A model generated the notes under the pieces. The model was given only the letters and a program-made list of their open reading frames with translations, did no database searches and had not been told where the DNA came from. A DNA stretch of 11,381 nucleotides from Ettlia oleoabundans (taxonomy: Eukaryota > Chlorophyta > Chlorophyceae > Chlamydomonadales). This document shows positions 1 to 6,500 of the stretch, in pieces (position 1 is the first letter of the stretch; every line of letters starts with the position of its first letter). Both the position numbers and the translations under genes were made by a program. Where the stretch lies: the NCBI GenBank assembly GCA_019693395.1, contig JAAMXP010003272.1, positions 2,520 through 13,900 of the forward strand, in the 5' to 3' direction.

Positions 1-40
1 CCCCCCCCCCCAACACACACACACTTCCCGCCTTCTGCAG
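1..40 (+). repeat. Intron end with poly-C and CA microsatellite before a splice acceptor
   Basis: The window opens inside an intron: a run of C, then a short (CA)n tract, then a pyrimidine-rich stretch ending in TTCTGCAG at 33-40. The bases after it open a reading frame with a recognisable kinase C-terminus, so I read position 40 as the end of the intron. The donor side is outside the window. Confidence 0.6.
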
Positions 41-203
41 GTTGAAGGGCCACATCCTGCCTTACAACTCGGGCCTTTTGGCACGGGAAGCCCTCAGCCA
101 CCCCTTCTTCGGCGGCCAGGGTTGTGTGCAGCACGCCACGCTGCCAGCTCAGCTCAGCAAGGCCTTCCCAACCACTGAGGCAGCTGCATTAAAGGGCGTG
201 TGA
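41..203 (+). CDS. C-terminal exon of a eukaryotic protein kinase (partial)
   Basis: After the acceptor at 33-40, a frame of 53 codons runs to TGA at 201-203; the first base (41) completes a codon begun in the previous exon. The translation starts LKGHILPYNSGLL and continues AREALSHPFFGG. The pattern [LIV]xAxEALxHPFF is the signature of subdomain XI at the end of Ser/Thr protein kinase domains, where a conserved Arg and the ALxHPFF helix close the C-lobe. About 30 residues follow the domain, with no motif I recognise. All catalytic motifs (HRD, DFG, APE) lie upstream of the window, so the subfamily cannot be named. This exon is too short to be found as a long ORF. The gene converges on the minus-strand coiled-coil unit at 2948-1948. 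The kinase call rests on one short but characteristic motif. Confidence 0.72.
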
Positions 204-270
204 TACTGACTGCTGATGGCGGTGGAGAGCCGGCGGCTGCTGGCCTTGACCTGCTGACAGCTTGGCGACA

Positions 271-470
271 GCAGCAGGTGTTGCATTGCAGCGTAGCGGC
301 CGCAGCAGCTGCTGATTTACAGCATAAAGGTGGCAGCAGGTGTTGCATTAGCGTAGCGGTGGCAGCAGCTGTTGCAGTACAGCGTAACGGGGTCAGCAGG
401 TGTTGCATTGCAGCGCAACGGCGGCAGCAGGTGTTGCATTACAGCGCAACGGCGGCAGCAGGTGTTGGAC
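271..470 (+). repeat. 30-31 bp minisatellite, seven copies, in the kinase 3'UTR
   Basis: Units start with (G/T)CAGCAG(G/C)TG at 271, 302, 333, 362, 393, 424 and 454, so spacings are 31, 31, 29, 31, 31 and 30 bases. The typical unit is GCAGCAGGTGTTGCATTACA followed by GCGCAACGGC. Units 5 and 6 are the most alike, the second is the most diverged and the last is truncated. The array begins 67 bases after the kinase stop codon. Reading frames through it on both strands are repeat artefacts rich in Ala, Cys and Gln. Related sequence occurs at 1752-1965. Confidence 0.85.
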
Positions 471-884
471 TTTTGAACCTGGCCATGTTGGCATTGATGG
501 AGGCTTACACCACGCCTTCGGCAGCATGTGCCAACTGCGAAATTTGCCTTCGTCTTTGCGTATCAGCACCGCAACTCAACCTTTCAAACCCCCCAATCAA
601 TTGTGCCACCCATCCCACCCAGCTCAACCCACCAGCACCAACACCACCACCAAACCGGGCATACACCCTTGTCCGTCCAAACAACTCAAGTCCTGCACTT
701 TGCATTAACCACCTATATTGCTTTGCATTATTTCCACTGCTGTTCCTTCCTCTTGCACCCTCGCACATGCACAGCACGCAGTAGTTGAATCACTCTTGAG
801 ATGTGGACGATTTACGTTGCACAGTGAAATAATAAAGAGATATTATTACAGCATATAATGGTAAAGTAACGGAATAATCTTCCA

Positions 885-889
885 TGTAA
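885..889 (+). terminator. TGTAA, candidate polyadenylation signal of the kinase gene
   Basis: TGTAA is the usual poly(A) signal of chlorophyte algae. This copy sits about 680 bases after the kinase stop, downstream of the minisatellite and an AT-rich stretch at 825-880. Another plus-strand TGTAA is at 1062-1066. Minus-strand copies at 1172-1168 and 850-846 could serve the converging coiled-coil unit. A five-base motif alone is weak evidence. Confidence 0.35.
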
Positions 890-1616
890 CTTTTCCAACC
901 TTGAAGGCTTGAGAGCGGCGTGGTGCAACAGCCTCGTGCTAGTGCTGCTCTATGCAGCTGCCACAGCATGGGCAATGCTCGGTGACCTGGTAAGTTCATC
1001 ATCGGAACTTTCTCATCCATACTGGGGTCTGTGTTGCAAGTTCCGTTGCGGTTAGGCAGACTGTAAACACAAAAAGCAAAGCATACTCCAGCTTGACTGC
1101 TGGGGTTGACCACTCTATAGGGCCCCCCTCCTCATCGTGCTCCCTCACGGCATGCAAAGACATCTTCTTACAACTGCGTGCGGGGACTGCAGTACATTGA
1201 CCAAGCTGAGATATATTGTACTGCCTGTTAGGACTCAACTCGTGTTGAAATGTAGTAGAGAGGGGCTGAGAGGCGCTCTAAAGGCAGAGTGTGGAGCACT
1301 GCATCATATCAGATTAAAGCCCAGGGGCAATGCGGGCGACAAGTACAACGTAGCCTCAGAAAAGTGAGCCCACAAAGGTTGCCTGTTGTTAACATGTGGG
1401 TGCGCGTATGCATGCACGTGTCAGGGGATGGTTGTGGTGGCGGTATGTGTGCTTGTGCAGATGTGAGATGAAAAAGAAAAAATGTGCAAAGTAAGCTTGG
1501 GTGACGGCAGCAAGAAGCGTGAAATGGAACCATGCCGTGGCTAGCTGATGTGGCAGATACCCGACATGCCCAAGCTTGCGGGACAGCTTGCAGGACGGCT
1601 GCAAGAGCCATGGTTT
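890..1616. other. Intergenic or 3'UTR sequence without a supported gene
   Basis: Open frames here are short, overlap on both strands and show no domain, no consistent codon bias and no convincing splice structure. The stretch lies between two converging transcription units and probably holds their 3' ends. I see no RNA gene or clear structured element. Confidence 0.5.
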
Positions 1617-1741
1617 GCAGCACCAGCCAGTAGCAAAGCAAATAAGAAACATAGAAAGAATGTGCCTTTGGGTGTGGTATGCAGCACCAACCACTAGAAC
1701 CGCAAAAAAAGGTAGAAAGGATGCGCCCTTGGGCGTGGGCT
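1617..1741. repeat. Tandem duplication of about 64 bp
   Basis: Copy 1 (1617-1680) and copy 2 (1681-1741) both begin GCAGCACCA and share the core TAGAAAG-ATG-GCC-TTGGG-GTGG. That core starts at 1652 in the first copy and 1713 in the second; the 3-base difference in length comes from an indel in the A-rich middle. The copies have diverged at many positions, so the duplication is not recent. No coding function is evident. Confidence 0.7.
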
Positions 1742-1751
1742 GAGCTGCCAA

Positions 1752-1965
1752 ATGCTGCTGCGGGATCTTACGGTGCATGCTGCTAGATTTTCGAGCGAAG
1801 GCTGCTGTTGCTGCTGCTGCCCGTTGCTGCATCTTACGGCACCTGCTGCTGCTGGTGGAGTGGTGCCTGCTGCTGCATGGGGTCCGTCGCAGCGGCCTGC
1901 TGCTGCCTGCTGCTGCATGTTACGGCAACTGCTGCTGCTGTTGCATCTTACGGCGCCTGCCGCTG
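1752..1965. repeat. CTG/GCT-rich degenerate repeat with four TTACGG boxes
   Basis: Imperfect GCT/CTG triplets are interrupted by four boxes resembling GCAT(C/G)TTACGGC, with TTACGG near 1766, 1834, 1919 and 1948. On the minus strand they read CCGTAAGATGCA and supply the TAA that ends the coiled-coil frame at 1950-1948, so the repeat forms the start of that unit's 3' flank. The box TGTTGCATCTTACGGCGCC resembles the minisatellite unit TGTTGCATTACAGCGCAAC at 271-470 in the same orientation. Confidence 0.6.
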
Positions 1966-2948
1966 CTGGTGCGGCGCCTGTGGCTGCTGCGTGAGGTCCG
2001 TCAGACCGGCCTGCAGATACTGCTGCAGCGCCTGCTGCACCCTGCGACCCTCCTCGGCCTCCCGCATCAGCTCCAACAGCTGTGCCGCACCAGCCAGGGC
2101 GGCGACCATTCGGGACTCCACCACCTCCTGCACCTTCGCAGCTTGCACTGCCGCCACCCGCCGCATGATTGCCAGCTCTGCCGCCGCTTGCTCCTGGGCT
2201 GCCCGCTCAGCTGCTACCTGCCCCTCAGCAGTACGAACCTGGGTCGCCAGATGCTCTAGCTGCCGCATCTGGGCTGGCAGCCCTGCCTCTGCCTGCCCTT
2301 TGGCTGCACTCTCTGCTGCAGTCTGCCCTTCTGCAGCCCGCAGCGTGCCCTTCAGCTGCTCAATCTCCTGCTGCCTGGCTGCCTTCTCAGCTGCTGCCTG
2401 CCCCTCAGCAGCCCCAAGCTTGGCAGTCAGCTCTTCAACATCCCGCTGCTTGGCTGCCAGCGCTGCTTCTGCCTTCGCTTTAGCTGCCTTCTCAGCTGCT
2501 GCTGTCTGATCAGCAGCCCGGAGCTTGGCCGCTAGCTCTGCAACCTCCCGCTGCTTGATTGCCACCGCCAGCTCCGCCCATTGCCTGGCCGCCTGCGCTG
2601 CCGTTGCCCGCTTCTCGGCAGCTTCCCGCTTGCCCTCCGCCCCGTTCCTCGCCGCCCTATTGGCGGTCATCTGCTCCTGTACTGCCTGCTCATGGGCAAT
2701 ACGGTGTTGCAGAATGCCCTGCATGGCCGACTGGCCTTTCACCGCCTCCTGCAAGGCGGCGTCATGGTGCGACTTGGCTGCAGCCCATGCCACCCGTTCT
2801 GCCGCCGCCTACCGTAGCACCCTGTCCCGCATCACTTCCGCCTCCTTCAACGCAGCTTCTCTGGTGCTGCTGCCTGCTGCAGTACCGCATCCGCCTCCTC
2901 TATCAGCAGGTGGGGCGACAGTGGGCGGGCAGCAAGGGTACTGACTGG
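1948..2948 (-). pseudogene. Alanine-rich coiled-coil protein gene, broken by a frameshift and an in-frame TAG
   Basis: The main frame runs from 2808 to TAA at 1950-1948 and encodes about 285 residues dominated by Ala, Glu, Gln, Lys and Arg with leucines at heptad spacing: a long coiled coil with no catalytic motif. From the GTG at 2793, related segments of the type LRAAEGQTAAESAA recur at residues 91, 126, 151 and 187. Just upstream the same frame has TAG (2811-2809), yet on its far side it still encodes coiled-coil-like sequence (REAALKEAEVMRDRVLR). Further upstream the helical pattern moves to another frame, 2948-2850, containing LLIEEADAVLQQAAAPEKL and ending in TGA at 2849-2847. The simplest reading is a decayed gene with one indel near 2860-2870 and a CAG-to-TAG change. 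An alternative is a short intron ending at that TAG (donor GTACTG near 2888), giving a functional gene. There is no ATG where a start would be expected, so the 5' end is unknown. I cannot name the family. Confidence 0.5.
2194..2523 (-). repeat. Coding repeat inside the coiled-coil region
   Basis: Four related segments with core (L/V)(R/G)xA(E/D)(G/Q)xxAAE(K/S/R)AA start at residues 91, 126, 151 and 187 of the frame counted from 2793, spaced 35, 25 and 36 residues. The preceding KQR(E/D)V-EL-AKL segment is shared by the first two. This suggests that the rod grew by internal duplication and partial loss. Confidence 0.65.
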
Positions 2949-2951
2949 CTA

Positions 2952-3576
2952 GCAGCTGCACGATGGAGCAGGAAGGTTGCACTGTTCGCCACGGACAGGG
3001 AGGGAAAAGCTCAAAGCAAGGTGAGCGTGCCAGAGCAGGGCCAGAGCAGTGGGCTAGGGCCGTGTTGTCGAAACTCTTGATGCCGTGTCGCCGAAACTCG
3101 CTGGTGAGCAAACCCGAACCACCGAACTGTATAGAAGGGTGCAGTGGTGCCGATGACGGAAAGATGCGCCAATGAGGGCACGGCGACAGGATGGTGGCAC
3201 GCTGCGGCCCATGGGCCCAGTCTGACTTTCTTCCTTACCACCATGAGCAGCAGTGCACTTTTTCACTTGTGGACGCTTCCAGCCCATCCGACTTCCCACA
3301 TGCAGACACATGTGGCTACATACTACAGACTGACTCATATGCTGCGACATATAAGGGTTTCAATATACTGTGCTAGCAACAGGCAATCCACAACATGCTG
3401 CGGTTGAAGTAACCACATGCTCCGTCCTCCTTCCTGGTCCTGCTTTGTGGCCTGCTGCTTTATACATGTATAAACTGTGGAACTAATGCCGCCGTCCCAA
3501 TGTTACGTGTGCAGAACTCGGACGGACTTGAGATCCTAGACAGCCATGTATATGACTACAGCCTGTCCCATGCGTG
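2952..3576. other. Non-coding stretch between two minus-strand units
   Basis: No gene is supported. It should contain the 3'UTR of the large minus-strand gene (stop at 3579-3577) and any promoter of the coiled-coil unit. Visible structure is limited to a 23-base direct repeat around GTCGAAACTC / GCCGAAACTC (GAAACTC at 3070 and 3093), a small hairpin CCACATG-6 nt-CATGTGG (3296-3315) and the palindrome at 3459-3474. No TGTAA signal on the minus strand was found here. Confidence 0.5.
3459..3474. other. Perfect 16-nt AT-rich palindrome
   Basis: TTTATACATGTATAAA equals its own reverse complement. It lies about 100 bases past the stop of the large minus-strand gene, within presumed 3' sequence, and includes TATAAA on both strands. 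It could be a core promoter element, a transcript-end signal or chance. Confidence 0.4.
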
Positions 3577-6500
3577 CTAAGCGTGCGAACCCTCTTGCGT
3601 CAGCAGCGCCGAGCTGGCGCCGCTCCGCCTCAGCGCGTGTAGCACCTCGGCGCGTGCCGCCGCCTCCGCCTGCCTGTGCCTTGCCGCCACGTGCTGCAGC
3701 GGCGTGTCACTGCGCAGCTGATGCCTCGTTGTTGGGCTTAAGATGCCAGAAGCGAAATCAAGTTGGCTGCCAGTGAAGCCAAGTCCCTCACTTGTGGCAG
3801 TCGTGGAAATATCAATATCCTCTGTACTGCCGTCCGCCGCCAGTTGACCGCACGAGCTTGCAGGAATGCGCTCGTCATGCAAGCTACCGACGGCTGACAC
3901 TTCCGCCCAGGCTGGTGGAGAGGGTGGAAGCTGTCCCGGGCTGCAGCTGACTGCCGATCCCTGAAGCAAGCGCAGGGGCACCGCAATGCCAGCCTCAGGA
4001 GAGCAAGCTGCTGCTTGCCTGGCAGCCTGCCTGCCTGACGGTGACTTAGCTTGCCAAGAAGGAGAGCAAGGCGCTGCCTGCCTGAGTGGTGGGGAGTCAG
4101 CCACGGCAGCCTGATTAAGAACGGAGACAGCTGCCGCTTGCCTGGCTGCCAGGTCTTGTGAGGAGCTGCTGGCGGCTGACTGGCTACTAGGCCGAGGGCT
4201 TACAGCCTGGCTGGGCTTCGGCGGCATTTGTTGGGTGCTGGCACTTCTGGGAAGCGGCAGCAGCGGCGGCGGCTCGAATAGGGTCCGATCAGCGCTAGAT
4301 AGGCAAGGAGGAGGTTGCGCTAGCTCTGCAACGGCCCTTGAGCCCAGCCTCAACACAACTGGCCCTGTGGGGCTGGGGCGCTCAAGGCTGGCAGGCGCTG
4401 ACAGCTGGCGAGCTGGCACAGGGGGCGCTGCTGAGCTGCTCTTGCTGCTCGCCGAGCTGCTGCTGCCTTTGCTGGTGGATGCCAGGCTGCTGCTGCTTCT
4501 GGCGCACATCTGCTTTGATGTCACTTGACTCTCAGGGCTGGGGTGGCGCACAGGGGGTGAAGCTGCTTGGCTTCCAGGGCTGGGGCAGCGCCGGCAGTTG
4601 TCGACAGACTCTCCCAGTTGAGCATCATTCCCCTGCTGCTCGCCTTTGCTGCGCTCTGGTGGCTCCCCTATCAAGTCAGAATGTGCAGGCTGCCCCCCTT
4701 GTAGAGCACTCCGTGCTGGCAGCTCCTCCTCCTCCTCCTGGGCTGCCGGTATTGCACCCTGTGCTTGCAGTACATCAGCACGTGCGGCTGCCGGGCCATC
4801 TGGCAGGCACTTGCCGCCACCTTGGGGCCAAACCGTGACGGAGCCGCTGCTCTGCTGTGGATCGGTATCAGGGCTGGGCCTCTCGGCTGGCTCTGCAACA
4901 GCATCAGCGCTCGGTTTGGGTGGCGGAGCTGCCGCTGTTTCGTGGGCAGGTGGTGGCGACCCAGCACTGACTCCAGAGTGTTGCTTAGCCAGCACTGCTG
5001 CATTATGGGCAGGTGATGGTGGTCCAACACTGGCTTCACAGGTTTGCTCCCTGTGACGAGTCTCATTTGCAAGCCCAGTTTTTTGCAAGCCAGCAATGTT
5101 TGGAATCTGCTGCACCCCGCCGCTCCCTTCAACTCCAGGTGCACTGCGTCTGCAGCTGATGGTGTGACGGCTGACGGTTTTGCGATCAGGAGGGGCCATG
5201 CCTAGGCTGCTAGTGATGATTCTTTCTCGCTGGCGCAGCATGGAACCATCCGGCTGCTCCTCAGCTGCAAACATAGTGGTTCTTGGGGATGACTGTGCTG
5301 TACCTTCTGCCAGCGTTGCTTTAGCTGCTGACTGTGCTGCGCCTGCTGCCAACCCAGCTCCAGCTGCACCCCACCTTCTCGTCATGCTGTGTGCTGCCCT
5401 TGCTGGTCGCCCGCTAGCCGCCCACTTGCGACTACTACTAGCAGCATGGCTGGCAGGCGCTGTGGCCAGACGTTGGACCAATTGGTGTGAGCAAAGGGGT
5501 GCAGTCGGCTGCCTACCTTGCACATGGCTCCTGTCAACCCTTGGCTCCCAAGCAGCTGGGGAGGCAGGTGCTGTGGCCAGACGTTGGGGCTGCAAGCTGG
5601 GGCCTGCAGTCAGCTGCTTGCCAGACACATGCACGCAACGAGGCCTCAGCTGCAGCTCAGCCACCAACAGGGCGTAGCGCGCTTCCAAGGTGGACACGGG
5701 AACCGGCTTGGCATGCAGCACAGCAGGCGTTTCGGGCCTGTTCTGACTGGCGGCGCTGCACAGTGACGATGCTGCGGATGAGGCGCCAGCTGGCACTGCT
5801 GCTGCTGATGTGGCGCCACCTAGTGGCACCTCAGAATATGGAGGAAAGAGGAAGGGGGGAGGCGCGGAAGGGCCGAGGAAGCTGCTGCAGATGGCGCAAG
5901 GCCAGCTCGTGCTCGCCCTTGACCTACACAGGTGGGGCATTGGCGGTACAAAGGGTCAAATTGGCAGTACAGAAGGTTGGATTGGCGCAATAAGAAAGTA
6001 ACATTGTTTGGCGGTACAGGAGGTTTGTTGGCGGTACACAAGGTCTCGCAAGAGGGTGACCGCGCAGCCGACAGCCCAAGGCAGCAGACCCACAGCTACA
6101 TACCGCTGGAACACCTGATGGCAAGCTGGTGCTGGCCAAGCTTGCGCATGCCCAACGCATGGCCAGCACCAGCTTGCCAAGCTGCGGTACGGCCGTTGAC
6201 CAGCATGCTGTACCGCCAGGGTGGCCCATAACACCCACCTGCATGATCGACTTGACCTTCCCTGGACTGCCGGTCAGTGGGCGCTGCCGCTCTTGCTGCT
6301 GCTCCTGCTGCAACAGGGCTGAACACCCAGTCCCCCGCTGTGCTGGCGCAGATGGTGGCCGGCGCCGCCACTGGAGCTGCAGCGGCAGCAGCTTCTGGTG
6401 CTGGCAATGCAGCAGCCTCTCACTGGGGCTCTGCGGCGGGCCCTCAGCACCCAGCTCGGCTGCGCATGTGCCTCTTGGGCTTCCTGGGCCCGTGACAGGC

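Larger units (their letters stand above)
5830..6238 (-). other. Intron 2 of the large minus-strand gene (409 nt)
   Basis: The donor CAG|GTGGGT at 6239/6238 is strong. The 787-codon frame downstream must be entered in phase 0, and the only acceptor found that does so is ATATTCTGAG (ending at 5830) after a tract of about 30 pyrimidines. CAG or TAG acceptors at 5926 and 5888 enter a different frame and stop at a TGA near 5833. A GAG acceptor is rare, so this junction is less certain than the donor. The intron carries the tandem repeats and hairpin listed separately. Confidence 0.5.

Noticed and set aside
271..470. Possible CRISPR-like array
   Set aside because: The units abut with no unique spacers, and the surrounding genes are eukaryotic with introns; it is a minisatellite.
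200..784. Long plus-strand frame through the minisatellite
   Set aside because: It is created by the 30-31 bp repeat after the kinase stop, switches composition abruptly outside it, and has no recognisable domain.
1808..2509. Cys/Ala/Ser-rich plus-strand frame of 233 codons
   Set aside because: It is the antisense shadow of the coiled-coil region and the CTG-rich repeat; the minus strand gives the ordered heptad pattern.
2809..2811. Reassignment of TAG to glutamine
   Set aside because: TAG ends the large gene at 3577 and TAA and TGA also act as stops in this window; a local mutation or splice site explains the single case better.
5180..5677. Plus-strand Ala-rich frame
   Set aside because: It is antisense to exon C of the large minus-strand gene, which is open over 750 codons and fits the splice phases.
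5924..5995. Cys/Thr repeat tail (FCTANLTLCTAN) of the minus-strand frame after exon B
   Set aside because: This is read-through past the strong donor at 6238 into the intronic 21-bp repeats, not a protein repeat domain.
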